The notes under the pieces: generated by a model
Databases searched by the model: none
Seen by the model: only the letters and a program-made list of their open reading frames with translations
Told to the model about the DNA's origin: nothing
Position numbers and translations under genes: made by a program
NCBI RefSeq assembly: GCF_000801105.2
Contig: NC_079519.1
Coordinates: forward strand, 36,927,288 to 36,991,287
Length of the DNA stretch: 64,000 nt
Direction of reading: 5' to 3'
DNA from: Raphanus sativus
Lineage: Eukaryota > Streptophyta > Magnoliopsida > Brassicales > Brassicaceae
Shown: one piece after another, positions 51,481 through 63,764 of the stretch
Layout: every line of letters begins with the position of its first letter
Numbering within the stretch: position 1 is the stretch's first letter

Positions 51481-54400
51481 TTAATAATCACGCGACTTGG
51501 AACGCTCTGACCGCTTGTTGTACTCACGATCATCATAACGGTATTCTTCTTCCTCCACTCTCCCATAACGGTCATCGTAGCGGTCTTGCTCACCTCCTCC
51601 CTGTTCCTCCTCACGCTCATAATGGCTTGAACGTCTACTACGCCCTTCGTAGTACCCATGCCCTTCCTCTGACTCTCCTCTCCTCTGCTTCGACCCACCT
51701 CTCTCATACTCACCCTCTTCTTCGTACTCTCCGCTCTCGTAGTCCCGTTCCCTTTTCCTACTCCGCTCCCTATCATGATCCCGACTACGACGGTCTCTGT
51801 CTCCTCTGTCACGTCTGCTCTCTCTTTCTCGGTCCCTGTCTCTGTCTCTACCTCGGTCCCGGTCTCTGTGGTGCTTTTCCTCTCTATGACTCTCTCTCGG
51901 TCTATCACGAGACCTTTCACGGGACCTCTCATGAGACCTTTCACGAGACCGCTCGTGAGACACCTCGCGTTCCCTTTCTTTGCCCCTATCACGAGATTTC
52001 TCCCTGCATCCACCGCGACAAAATCAGCCACAACAGAGTGACAATAAGAAAAAGACAATACATGGGTTTTGTGATGAAAGAATTGTCTTACCGGTCTTCA
52101 CGGGCTTTAGGCTCCTCTGAGCGGGATGTTCTTGCTTGGGAGGGCTGTTGTGGCTCCTCCTCGCCAGCTGTCTTCTCACCGGTAACTCTGGTGGTACCAA
52201 GACCACCACCAAGCCTACGAGGACGCCAGTTAGGGACTGTCCTACCTCTCTCCACATCAACCAACACCCTTCTACCATCAATCTTCCTTCCATCACCCTG
52301 TTTATATGCCGCTACAAGAGATCACGAGCTTGTATGTCAGCAATAAAAAAATATTATCTTGAAACAGAGAACACTAAAACAAATTTTCCAGTACCTTTCA
52401 TGTCACGGGTGTTCAAGTACTCGATGAAGGCATATCCTTTGGGTTTATTGGTTTGCTGATCAGTCACCAAATGAACCTGACGAGTTGACAAAACAAAGAC
52501 ATCAAGAAATCACAAACTCTGTGATAACTTGAACCAGCTTTCAGATACATGGACATGTCAAACAAGCACATGCAACCTTTTTTCTTAACAGGCTTCCACA
52601 TCATCACCACATCAAGAATTGGCAGAAAAATGGATTCCATGGCAGGTTTAACGACCCCTTACCAGGGTTTTAAAACGTTTATGAAACTTAAATATACACA
52701 TATCACATACGTAAATATGTATAATGTACTAGTTTACCAGATCACCTTCATAGAGCGGATAATACTTTTGCTAGCCTTTCAAGCCAGAACACAGAAGTTT
52801 TAGTAGATTTGTTTAAAATACGAAAAATAGAGAAGGGTTGGTATACTCACGACTACTATTTTAAGATCTTACAATCACTGCCCGAATTTCCAATGTAGGA
52901 TGAATCATTTTCTTAGGAACCAAATAGATAGGGAATGATGGGGACAGAATATTCTTAGTGGCTTACCAGGAAGGATTACCAGAAAATATACATCAGAGAC
53001 TATGAAACCAGTGAGTGTACACTACTATCATGGTAAAAGGAATATATATCGTCTGAAAAGACAGCTCAAATGTAAAAGTTACCTGATCTATACCTGTTCC
53101 TATTGTTGAGTTGCCATGAAATATCTCAACCAATCCCCATGGAGCAGAAAAGTTTGAGAAATTACAACTATCGACCGTGCTATCTCTTACTACTTACTTA
53201 TTTTGGCAAGCTATGAGAAAAAGGCACAGATGTAAAATCAGAAACAGCTCAACTTCTAGTCTCAGATGAAAAGTTTTTTGTTTGAAATTCAGAACCTTAT
53301 AGACTTGTGGACGTAAAAACATGCATACTGCAAAGAGAACATGATGACTTCTTACCGAACCTGTTAGGGAACGCTCAAAGATACATACCTGTTTAATTGG
53401 ACCATAAGCCTCAAACTCCCTTTTAATCTTACTCTCAGAGGTCTCGTAGTTCTGAAATAAGACAAGAGAAACATAAAGGTCAAGTACCAAGAAAAACACC
53501 TGACATGTCAATTAAATTCATTCGAAAAAAAGCAGCGTAACTTACAAGTCGGGCAACAAAGAGTGTCTTGTAGGGATCTCCAGAGGCATTGGGATCATTA
53601 TTCGGATCATCTAGCAGACAAAAATATCAAATTGTAGCTTAAAGTCACCAAAAAAATAGCCTGGCTCTATGATTATAAATAAAGATGAGAGAAGTTTACA
53701 TTTCTGTAGATCCTCAGCAGCCTTTTCAACACCTTTCTCCAGTCGTGATTTGTGAATTCTCTCCCTTTTCTGAGCCTGGTTTGTCCAAAAGAAAACAAAA
53801 CAAAAAAGACTATATAAATAATGTCACTGAGAGCCTAGAATAATAGAGAGACAAGTTGAGATGAAACATACAGGTGTTTCAACTTCGGGCTTGGGTGGAG
53901 CATACTCTGGATCTCCAGGTTCAGCAAAGCGACTTACAAATTGAGCCATGCCTAAATTGAACAGAAAAGAGAAATAAAAAATCTAAAGCCAGTAAAAGAG
54001 AGTCAGTCGGAAGCAAAGTTGTAAGTAAAACCTGTGTAGGGAGGGCATTTTCTCTTCTCAGGAGGTGGCAGGAACTCCAATGGAGGTCGGGGCTCAAAGA
54101 GCTTCAACAGATTGGGGGTTAAGCCAGTCGGGTGACTTTGACCCATCTGCCAAAATTAACAACAACACATCATCACATCAAACATGCTTCGGAGCTTTTA
54201 AACTCTAATAAACCCCAGATTTGAAACCTAATCGCGATCTACGTTACTAGCATCGGAACCTCAATAGTAAAAATATCAGCAAATCTCGCAATAATAAAGG
54301 ACAAATTAAGCATTGGAATAGTTGATTATTCAATCGACAAAGGCTATACCGAAACAGAACAACCAAATTCGCAGCTAAGTAAAACAAGAGGTAAATCGTA

Positions 54401-54524
54401 GGAATAAATCGGAGAAAAGAGAGAGACGAACCAGCTTGAGCTGAAGAACATTGGATCGGTTCTGGACCTTAGGGCGAGCCTGGACGGCTTGGTTACGCAT
54501 GAAAGGATCGTTCATGTCCCCCAT
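51481..54524 (-). CDS. U1-70K: U1 snRNP 70-kDa protein
   Basis: A core protein of U1 snRNP that binds U1 stem-loop I and helps define 5' splice sites. Nine coding exons can be read on the minus strand: ~54524-54432 ([16 protein letters not shown]), 54149-54033, 53951-53872, 53776-53701, 53610-53546 ([11 protein letters not shown]), 53451-53389, 52476-52394, 52312-52092, 52003-51481. The RRM runs from KTLFVARL through [21 protein letters not shown] to [15 protein letters not shown] (RNP1). The last exon is an arginine-rich RD/RE/RS tail ([29 protein letters not shown]) ending SKSRDY-TAA, typical of plant U1-70K. The intron splitting the RRM (52477-53388, 912 nt) is far longer than the others; the Arabidopsis gene has a similar retained intron that yields a truncated product. 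No defect seen. Confidence 0.93.
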
Positions 54525-56040
54525 GGCGATGGGCGATCGGAGCTCTGCTAGGGTTTTCCAGAAGGAGATTGGGGTTTCGCTGAATAAAAAAATATACTGT
54601 CGGGATAGATCCTATTTAGCTGATTTTGTTAATTTTTGCAAGTCCAATTTAAAAATATTTTGGCAATTTGGGCCGAGCTCAGAGCATAAAGATGAAATAT
54701 TGATAATCCAAACAAAAAGCACATTACCCCATTCAAGGCCCAATAAAACCACTCATGGACTGGATACAGCTCAACAATATCCGGCCCAATCAGATGAATG
54801 GATTGATCTAGGATAATTACTTTATACTAACAAGCTTTACGAAGAGGTGGTTTGGCGGTAGTACGCAGAAAACCAAGCCGGATTTTTTTTTCTCTTCAAC
54901 GTGTCACCGTCATGTGTTATCAAACGGATGAAATTCAGATAAACAGAACCACATGGCAGCATCTGAGCATCTCAGACGCCTACAATGCATGAAAACGTTA
55001 AAACAAAAGCTGAACGAATAATACCAAAACGTCAAAAGTCAATACAATCAGACAAACGTTGCATTAGTTGGGGGGTATTCAGTTTCTTTAATCAGAAAAA
55101 AGATCAAGAAAGAACAAAACAAAACGCGATTACACATTTCGCTACACGACAAATTCCACGGTCAAATTAGTTGGAGTGTTTAATTTTAACTCTACGGAGT
55201 TGGCTATTCGTTCAACAAGAACGAAAATGGAAATTATTTTTACCGAGGCTGCGTCCGACAACGGGACGGTAATACCTCCTTTGTCTTCGGCCCAAGACAA
55301 CGACAGTCATTTTTTCTTTATATTATGAAATCTTCTCTTACCTGTTTCATCATCCTCAATCCTCATCATAAGTTTCTCATGGTTTGGAATATTTTTGAGA
55401 TTTACCGACTTTGGCTCCTGAAAAAATGTTTCCTACCAACTTATATGTATTCGACTACATTTTACCGTTTCAATATATTGTTTAGAAGATAAAAAGAAAA
55501 TCATGGTCATCATAAATCTATGCAAGTAAAATCTAATTACTTTTATTTTTTGTTCTATTAAATATTATAATTTTTTCAGTTGAATTCTTTAGAATCCATA
55601 TAATTATGAATAACAATTAGCAAACTGATCCGATTTTCACACGAATCACCGAAAACGGTAGAAAACGAGGTCACATCCACTAAACTAAATACATGCCCGC
55701 CCCAGTTGATTACGTAAAATGTACAATAGAAAAAAAAATACTAATTAAAAAAAAAACTGAAAATGCATTCATTGGGCACTGCGTACATTTCACATGCCAT
55801 TTTTTTCAGTACACACTCTCGTCTACGACTTTTCTTTTTAAACCAAAAAGGTGAAAAGGTAATTTTACTCATGTTTTTTTTTACACCGTTCTCAAAATAA
55901 AATAAATCGAAGTAGAACAGAAAAGCTGATTGACTGGTAGCTCAAGAAGCAAGAAAGAAAGAAAGAAAGAGACATATAGAGAGAGAGAGAAAGAAAGAGA
56001 GGAGAAGAAGGTCGAAGTTGGTGTCTTATTTTTCCACATG
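54525..56040. other. Divergent intergenic region between U1-70K and the IDD gene
   Basis: About 1.5 kb holding both promoters. The first 150 bp upstream of U1-70K contain 'gggccgagctcaga', reused in the rearranged copy at 45.1 kb. The IDD leader has GAAA/GAGA repeats at 55955-56006. No gene is seen; the plus-strand frames at 54451-55170 lack domains. Confidence 0.6.
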
Positions 56041-57941
56041 CCGGTTGAATTAGATGATTACTCAACGGTTTCCGGCGATGCAAGCGTCTCCTCGACCGGA
56101 AACCAAAACCAAAACACACCTGCTCCACAATCCCTCTCCAAGAAGAAACGTAACCTCCCCGGAATGCCTGGTACTCTTTTTTTTTCTAAAAATCCCAACT
56201 TTACTTTTTCTTTTTAATTTGAACTTCTGTTTCGGGTTTTACAGAATCTACTCTCTTTTTTTCAATAATTGGATTAAACTTCAGATCCAGAAGCGGAGGT
56301 GATAGCTTTGTCACCAAAAACTCTCATGGCGACAAACAGATTCGTATGCGAAATCTGCAGCAAAGGGTTTCAGCGAGACCAGAACCTCCAGCTTCACCGT
56401 CGCGGTCACAACTTACCCTGGAAGCTTCGTCAGAGATCGAGCAAAGAAGTGAAGAAGAAAGTCTATGTTTGTCCTGTCTCTGGCTGTGTTCATCACGAAC
56501 CCTCACGTGCTCTTGGGGATCTAACGGGGATCAAGAAACACTTTTGTCGGAAACACGGGGAGAAGAAGTATAAGTGCGAGAAATGCTCAAAGAGTTACGC
56601 TGTTCAATCGGATTGGAAAGCTCATTCCAAGATTTGCGGCACCAAGGAGTATCGATGCGATTGTGGAACTCTCTTTTCGAGGTTCGTTTATTTTTCTTAC
56701 AAAAAAACTCCAAATTAAAGTTTCAACTTTTTTTGTTGTCTGAAAATTATTAGTAAAGTGTGGATTGGGGGTTTTATTTTTTGCAGGAGAGATAGTTTCA
56801 TAACGCACAGAGCTTTCTGTGATGTGTTGGCTGAGGAGAGTGCCAAGAAGAAGCTTTATCCTGAAACATACACAAGGAAGAATCATCTCCCAGAACCTGA
56901 GCTCAAATCTCCACCCGCCGCCCTTGTTGATTCTCCTCCGTCGGTTGCTCTAGTTCCTGCACCAGCTGTTTCTGTTGAGACTGAGCCTGAGCATGACGAG
57001 ACTGAAACTGCCAATATCGCATCCTCCTCGGTTTTGCCGATTCGTGATTCTTCAGGTACATAAACTATCTGCTTGATGGGAAAATGGGGAACAACAACAA
57101 CTTTTTGTCGCCTTGAATAACTTCAAGATGATCTTTGGAGTTTAGTTGGTTTTTGTCTGTTAGCGCCGTTTTAGTTTTATTAGTTAACAAAAGTTTATAC
57201 TACAAAAGTCTCAGACTTTATGTTAAACATCCTTTTTATCTGTTGGCAGAATCTCCAGAAAACATTACTCTTCAAGTCATTATGGAGGAAGCTCCGAGAA
57301 GGATCGGTTTGAATGGGAGCAATGATCACAACAGTAACAACAACAAGAGCGTGTACGCAGGCTTGTTTGCATCATCATCGACAGCTTCGCCTAGTTTATA
57401 TGCTGCTTCCTCTTCAACTCCTCCTCCAAGTCTATACCCACCATCTTCCTCCATCGAACCTATATCTCTCTGTCTCTCCACGACTACTCCATCTCTGTTC
57501 GGAGCAACAATACAAGATCCACCACCACCACATTTCCTAACCCCTATGAGTCTTCCTCCTCCTCAACCAGCAATCTCAGCGACCGCATTGCTCCAAAAAG
57601 CTGCCCAAATGGGCTCCACTGGCTCAGGTGGTTCGTTGCTTCGCGGGTTAGGCATAGTGTCAACTACTTCTTCACCTATGGAACTCAGCAGCAGTCACGA
57701 TACTGGGTTTGGTCTTGGCCTTGGACTACCTTGTAGTAGCGGAACGGGTCTGAAAGAGCTAATGATGGGGAACTCTTCCGTGTTTGATCCAAAGCAGACA
57801 ACACTCGACTTTCTCGGGTTGGGAAGAGCTGTTGGTAATAATAATCCGGGTGGTGGTGCTCTGTGGGGAGGTGGTGGTGGAATGGATGTGTTTGGAAGTG
57901 GGGAGTTATCAGACAAAGACATTAGTAGAAGGAGTTCCTAA
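56041..57941 (+). CDS. INDETERMINATE-domain (IDD) C2H2 zinc-finger transcription factor, IDD1/IDD2 type
   Basis: Four exons (56041-56170, 56285-56681, 56787-57055, 57250-57941) join in phase to 495 aa. The N terminus is MPVELDDYSTVSGDASVSST. The basic signal KKKRNLPGMPDPEAEVIALSP precedes the ID domain: ZF1 FVCEICSKGFQRDQNLQLHRRGH, ZF2 YVCPVSGCVHHEPSRALGDLTGIKKHF with KKH, then two CCHC fingers (YKCEKCSKSYAVQSDWKAHSKIC, YRCDCGTLFSRRDSFITHRAFC). The C-terminal part has the family motifs SATALLQKAAQMG (about residue 385) and KQTTLDFLGLG (about residue 460). IDD1 and IDD2 regulate seed maturation and gibberellin responses with DELLA proteins. Motifs look closest to IDD1/IDD2 (ENHYDROUS/GAF1); I cannot choose between them. 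A GA-rich leader precedes the ATG. Confidence 0.95.
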
Positions 57942-58144
57942 GAGAGACATGAAAGTAGTAGAAGAGTAGTGTTATTAGGTTTTTCAAAGTATTGTATCAA
58001 ATTTAAGTAATCTTATTATAGTGAAAGCTTGCAGTGTTGTAGCTTAATACATAAAGCTTCTAGCTAAAGCATAAAACAACAAAAAAAATGAAAATTCTTT
58101 TTTACCCTATGATCAAGTTCGTATAGTATTGTTGCCTACTTTCA

Positions 58145-59999
58145 TCACTTGGACAAACACTTTCTGAACATGTTAAGAAACGGAACCACCATCATGTTCA
58201 GCACTTTATTTCTCTTTTTCTTCTTCATCTTCAGTCCGGGACAGTCGGAGACAGCACGTTCCTGAACCAGCTTGCTTGTTGGATCCTCGGTAGCTACATT
58301 GGCATTACCATTTGGTGAAGCATCATCATCATCATCTGAGCATAAGTCTCTACGCAAATTTTCTAGTGAAACTGAAATCTCTTTGAACTCAGGACGAGCT
58401 TTGGGATCCGGTGCCCAGCATGCTTCAAGGAGAGAACCAACTCCTGCAGGAAGATTATCCAGACTTGGTCTCTGATTCTGAAGAAAGTAAAAAAAGATTC
58501 ATAGATAGATCAGTTTCATTGATTCAAGTGAGGTCAAAAAAAAAAAAAGATGTTGGCTTACTTGACTGGCAGCATAAGCAACAAAGATGTTGTTCTTTCC
58601 TTTGAATGGGGTTTTGTTGGTAAGCAACTCCCAAAAGACAATAGCGAAACTGTAAACATCCACCTTATGATCATAGTTTTTCTTTTCCCCATTTTCAAGC
58701 GCCTCGCAGCTGAATAACTGAGCCAAAAAGAATCAAAACATCTTTTGTGGGGTACCAGATTGAAAAATACAAATGAATGTTTTTTGAAAGAGAATCACAA
58801 CACCTCAGGAGCCATCCATCTATAAGTACCAGCTTCACAGGTCATGAAACCTTTAATTTCCTCTCTAGCAAGCCCAAAATCAGCCAGCTTTACATGTTTC
58901 TGATCCTTTGTCAACAGCATATTCCCTGCCACAAATAAGCACCAACCAAACTTTGTTCAATTCCACAAATCTTCATTCCTCTCGTGTGGTGGTGAATATA
59001 TTAACTAAAAAAATGAAATAGTTTATTAACTAGGTTTCAAATCACGGTGAATGATGGCATTTGCATTCAAGAACTCCATTCCACGAGAGATATCCAAGGC
59101 AAAGCTAATGGAGAGGTTGAGATCAAGAGGGTTTGGACGAGTAGTCAACATAAACTTGTGAAGAGTATTGCCTTCCATGAGTTCAGTAATTATCATCAGC
59201 TTTGGTTCTATGCAGGCCCCAATAAACTGTCATTTTATTTTAAAAAAAAAAAGATCTCAGGCAGCTGACGATACATTACCAACAAGACAGACGGCATAAT
59301 GCTAACATATACATACCTGGACAATGTTTTCATGTTTAATCTTGGAGAGCAAGAGAACCTCCCTTTGAAACTTCTTCTTCTGCTCAATGGTAACAGAAGA
59401 TGCTCTTTCAGGCTGGAATATCTTCACTGAGACAGGGTTCACTTTCCTCAACCTATTAATCAATCATCCATCCATACATAAATGTTCTATTAGAAACTTG
59501 AAACACTAAATAACCAAAAATTCAAATTGCAGCTAGTTTCAATTAGCCTGAAACCTCCTCCTATACTCTTAGAAGAAAAAAAAAAGAATTGATTTTTAGA
59601 ACAATTCAACAATCTCAAAATCGCATTTTGATGAAAAAACAGAACCAAAATTACAAACTTTTTTAAAAGTTTAGAAACGCACAATCCTCTGTAGACTTTT
59701 GAAGAAGAACCAACGCCGATCAGTTCTCCGATATAAACGTCTTTGGCGTCGACAAGCAAGTCCGTGTTGATGGTGAGACTGAGAGGGAATTGATCCTCGT
59801 CGTAATCGAGGTGTGAGACTGAGACTGAGAGGGAGTCTTCGTGGGAATCAAAGGACTTGAGACCATATGAAGACAGGAGAAAAGGGTAGTTCGGATGAAG
59901 CGTTTCCTCCTTTGTAATAATCTCTGTTGCTTCCTCCTCCGTTGACGGAGCTATTTGGTACCCGCGAGCTCTCCTTCTCATTCTCGAGTGAGCGACCAA
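58145..59999 (-). CDS. Raf-like serine/threonine protein kinase
   Basis: About six exons on the minus strand. Exon 1 (59999-59683) encodes a variable N terminus and the glycine loop [16 protein letters not shown]. Next come [12 protein letters not shown] (catalytic Lys; 59456-59317), [14 protein letters not shown]...IIHRDLKP (catalytic loop; 59220-59034), [30 protein letters not shown] (DFG and activation loop; 58925-58805), [23 protein letters not shown] (58720-58560), and [10 protein letters not shown]...[14 protein letters not shown] plus a basic tail ending FRKCLSK (58477-58145). These are the hallmarks of the plant Raf-like MAPKKK group, as in the small kinases next to IDD genes in Arabidopsis. 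All catalytic residues are present. Start could also be the Met six codons later. Exon borders other than exon 1 are approximate. Confidence 0.9.
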
Positions 60000-60181
60000 G
60001 TCGAGAGGGTGAGTTGAGTAAGCGTAGGTGGCGCTGTTTATTTACATATATATACGAAATGTTTTGGGGCGTTTCTGTAAATTCTCTCAAATTTGGGACC
60101 TTTTCTGAAATTGTTTTTTCTTTTCAAAAGATGGGAACGGGAGGAAAAAAAAGGAAACTTTATATTATAAGTCTTGACTAA

Positions 60182-60745
60182 GAGCATCAGTATCCCTAGG
60201 GACTCCACGAGTCCCTTAAATCTCTCTTCTTTTTTTTTTCTTTTTTTTTCTGGTCATGGTAATCTAAGGGGATGTATTCAACTGAGAGTTTCAGGTGATT
60301 TGTATTAAAATGACAAATCTACTGTTATTCAAACATGAATTTTAAAAACTCATTTAAAATCCATTGTTATTGAACTTGACATTTCGTAAAGTACTCTGAA
60401 ATCCACTGTTATTGAAAATATTTTAAGTTGTGGGATTTTAAAGTTTTGAGGTGATTTTAGGGTGTTTGGGTGGAGTTTCTTAGTTAAAAAAAATAAAACT
60501 CAAATCCCATTGTTTTAGGTGATATTCTAGAGTAGTTTAACAAAAATCACCTAAATCTCTGCAACTTATTAAAATCATCTAAAACTCTATTAAAAATCAA
60601 ATCACATCAAATGCTAAATTGAATACATCCCCCTAAGAGATACTTTTATTTGTCTCTTATATAAAAGATTTTTTCTATTATTCTTCTTGGTCCTCTCCCA
60701 TTTTTCCTTAAGGGATGGTTTAAAGGCCTAGAAATATTGATGCTC
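60182..60745. mobile_element. Harbinger-type MITE, outer element of a nested pair
   Basis: TAA flanks both ends (60179-60181, 60746-60748). The ends are inverted: GAGCATCAGTATCCCTAGG at the left and GAGCATCAATATTTCTAGG on the reverse strand at the right (16 of 19). The middle is occupied by a second MITE (60268-60633), leaving about 200 bp of the original element. Confidence 0.8.
60268..60633. mobile_element. Tourist-like MITE nested in another MITE
   Basis: A 366-bp element with TAA duplications (60265-60267, 60634-60636). The ends are inverted: GGGGATGTATTCAACT at the left and GGGGGATGTATTCAATT on the reverse strand at the right. The internal word 'gtgattt' is mirrored. It lies wholly inside the 60182-60745 element, so it inserted later. 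Confidence 0.85.
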
Positions 60746-61643
60746 TAAATAACAGATTTAACACACAGTTAATTTTATTTGTAAGTGATAAGTAACACGG
60801 TGGATTTTGGTCCAACACATAACAAATGAACATGGTGATTCTCTTTTGTTCAATATCTTGATGGTTTATTGGATAAATTAATTAACATGATGTAGATCAT
60901 AAAGAATTATAGTAATCAATGAAAAAAACTTTATCTATACAAGATTCGTGATGTATAAATGGAAAACGTATATGTGATAAAATTAAGAGTTTCTCTTTTT
61001 AGTCGGATATCAAACTAATTTGGCAACTATATATTAAGTTGCTCAACGAAAAAAAAAAGGCAACTATATATTCAATTGTATATCTAGTATTTATAACAAA
61101 AGATAGTTTCTGTATATAATTTGTATTGGTGAGGTGTAGAGTCAGCTTTCTATATATGTGAATGAAACTAAGGGGAAATTAGAGTTGCTCAATTCAGATT
61201 TCAGGTTTGGATTTTTCGATATTTTTGGTTTTTATTTATAAAAATTAACTATCATTCGGTTTTAACCAAAAAAACATAGCCATCTTTATTTTTATATAAA
61301 CATTTTGTCATTTTTATTTTATAAGATTAAAATCAGATTTATTGAAATGTAAAGATTTTTTTAACATCAAACAATTGATATATTACTCAAGTATTTTTCT
61401 ATTTATTTAATTATTTTAAATTAATTAATTGAAATAAAATTATTGTTATGATTTTAGTTTTAAAATATTTTTTATAATATCATTGTATTATTAAATAACT
61501 AAATATTAATAGAAATATCTGTAAACAAAAGCCTTAAAATAAATAAACTAGCAAATTAATCAAATTAGTGTCTTAAATATCAAAATATATCGATAAAACA
61601 AACTACGTAATATAACTAACACACAAAACATTATTATATAATA
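60746..61643. other. Gene-free AT-rich spacer
   Basis: No gene, RNA gene or clear transposon end was found in these 0.9 kb. Confidence 0.5.
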
Positions 61644-61671
61644 CTAGAGGCTATCCCGGGCTACGCCCGGG
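61644..61671 (-). mobile_element. Helitron 3' terminus, minus orientation
   Basis: On the minus strand a perfect hairpin CCCGGGC-GTA-GCCCGGG (61655-61671) is followed by ATAGCCTCTAG and then T. CTAG is at 61644-61647. This is a typical Helitron 3' end, of a different family from the one at 7215. The 5' end should lie to the right but could not be fixed. Confidence 0.75.
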
Positions 61672-63764
61672 TATTATTCTATAATTTTAGAATTTATAAC
61701 TTAATATTTGTATCATAAATTACAAAATAATAGAAAAATCTAAATTTATTTTATGTATTCATTGTTTTTTAAATGAATTCAAAATGGTTAAAACTCACAA
61801 CTGTTGTCTTTTTTTTACGTTGGAAATTGTATATAGTATGGTCAAAAAAATGGACTGGCGGTTATTAATCTTTAGTAATGTTCAGAAATCTATAGAAATC
61901 ATCTTTAGTAATGTTCAGATATCTATTTTATTTCTATTTTAGTAATGTTCATAAATCTACTTTATTATTTTTTTGTCACTGTCTATTCTATTAATTTATA
62001 CGCAAGAAATTCATATAAATTTCCTAATGTAAAACAATTGTTGCATAATACTTAACTACGCAGACACGTTGATTACATCATTACCTAACTCCAAGACCAC
62101 TAATCCATTTCAGCTAGCCATATGCTCGATTTGACTTGCAACTTCACTTACAAACGTGGTTTATTATAATTTGCTAAAACTTTCTACATTTGAAACAATT
62201 AGTCAGTAAACACTTGTACATGGTTTTCTCGAAGAATCAGATCACATACAATATAACATAGAACAACAATTGAAATTTCATACTACACATGTCTCTCTAC
62301 ACACTACACTACATTCCAAAAATACTAAATTAAAACCGTAAACAATTTATAATCTTTATCTTTAGCAACTAATCTACATAGTTCTTCTCACAATAAAAAA
62401 CATCAGCCAAGGTAGCCCTTAAAAGCTCCGACTAAAGAGACTCACAATAGCCAATTGGTCTTCTTGGGATCATTCTAAAAAACTCTGCATACAGATACTT
62501 TAACGCAATCACCACTGTCGTTATCAACAGTCTCTCCTTCCAACAAAGCAAATACCAAAAAAACATTAGCCAACAATATAAAATTTTTGAAGATCCAATC
62601 TTTATTTTGTCACCTTGAGAGTAGAAGGAAACATAGTCACTCCACCGGTAAAGGAAATGTATATTGTATAGCCTAACCATAGCCAAGTGAGACATCCTTG
62701 AAAAAATGCAAACAAATTGAGTGTTGCTTTAAGCAAACGAATTGCAGTATTGATGTTCCTTGAGAATTTTCTACATCATTTAAATGTGTCAAAAACATGT
62801 ATCACTGAAGAGACATACATTGGTGGAGTTATAAATGTCAACATCATTCAAAAAAAAATGTTAATGCTTGGCGAAGAAACTGTAGCCATATGTACGTCGT
62901 TTTAATGTTTAGTTAATGTTAATTATTGGCATTGCTTAAGCTGCTATATTTTATTTTACATTTCATTCCACTATTTTTGTGTACTTAACATTTGAGCCCC
63001 TTTTTTATTTAGATTTGACTCGTCGTTTTGTTAAATAAAGTGGTAACAATTGTTATTTTATTGGAGGTGTTTTCTTTCATATATATCCTAATAGTACAAT
63101 TGTCCATGCTCAACAAAATTACATGCTCGGTAATTTAAGCTATCGTGCTGGACGTAATGTTGTTGTTAAGGGTGGAACTGATATTTTGTTGGTAGTCGTC
63201 CTCACCTTTTTTGCGGAACTTACTTTTGTCCTCACCTTTATATTACTGTTAAACAGATTTCGAAATTATTATTTCAGTTTGAGGTACTATTAGGTGAAGT
63301 TGATTAATAATATTTTTTTTTGTAGGTAACGGTGTTTCTTTAAATATTGTTTTGTAACTTTGTAGACAACTTGATAATAATTGAAATTATAATACAACCT
63401 AGTCATATGGTCGTAATATAGATTTACCATTTGTCTTTTTCATGATATTTAGATCATTGTGAATGTGAAATTCTCATTCATGTATTCATATATCTTAGCT
63501 TATGTTTCTTATCTAGTAAAAGCATATGGAAAATGATGGTGAAGTTCACATACGCAAACAACTATAAAACATAACACATCAAGTCATGCCACTGCAGCAC
63601 ACAAAAGCAGCCTATATAACATACTCACTGACATCATGCCATTGCAGCACACAAAAACAAAAAAGCAGCAAAGAAGAGTTGGTCTTAAATTAAACATATT
63701 CCAGCAAACAGAATTTATCATGTTGGAACAACAATCTTTGACTGTGGCAGAAACAGAAAACTAA
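61672..63764. other. Spacer with no supported gene
   Basis: Probably contains the body of the Helitron ending at 61644. Short frames at 62432-62905 have no recognisable domain. A short coding-like stretch near 63085-63190 (LGNLSYRAGRNVVVKGGTD in one frame) could be part of a decayed transposon gene, but I cannot name it. Confidence 0.4.

Noticed and set aside
51627..52346. 239-codon open frame on the plus strand
   Set aside because: Antisense of the U1-70K arginine-rich exon and its neighbour; no domain and no splice or promoter support.
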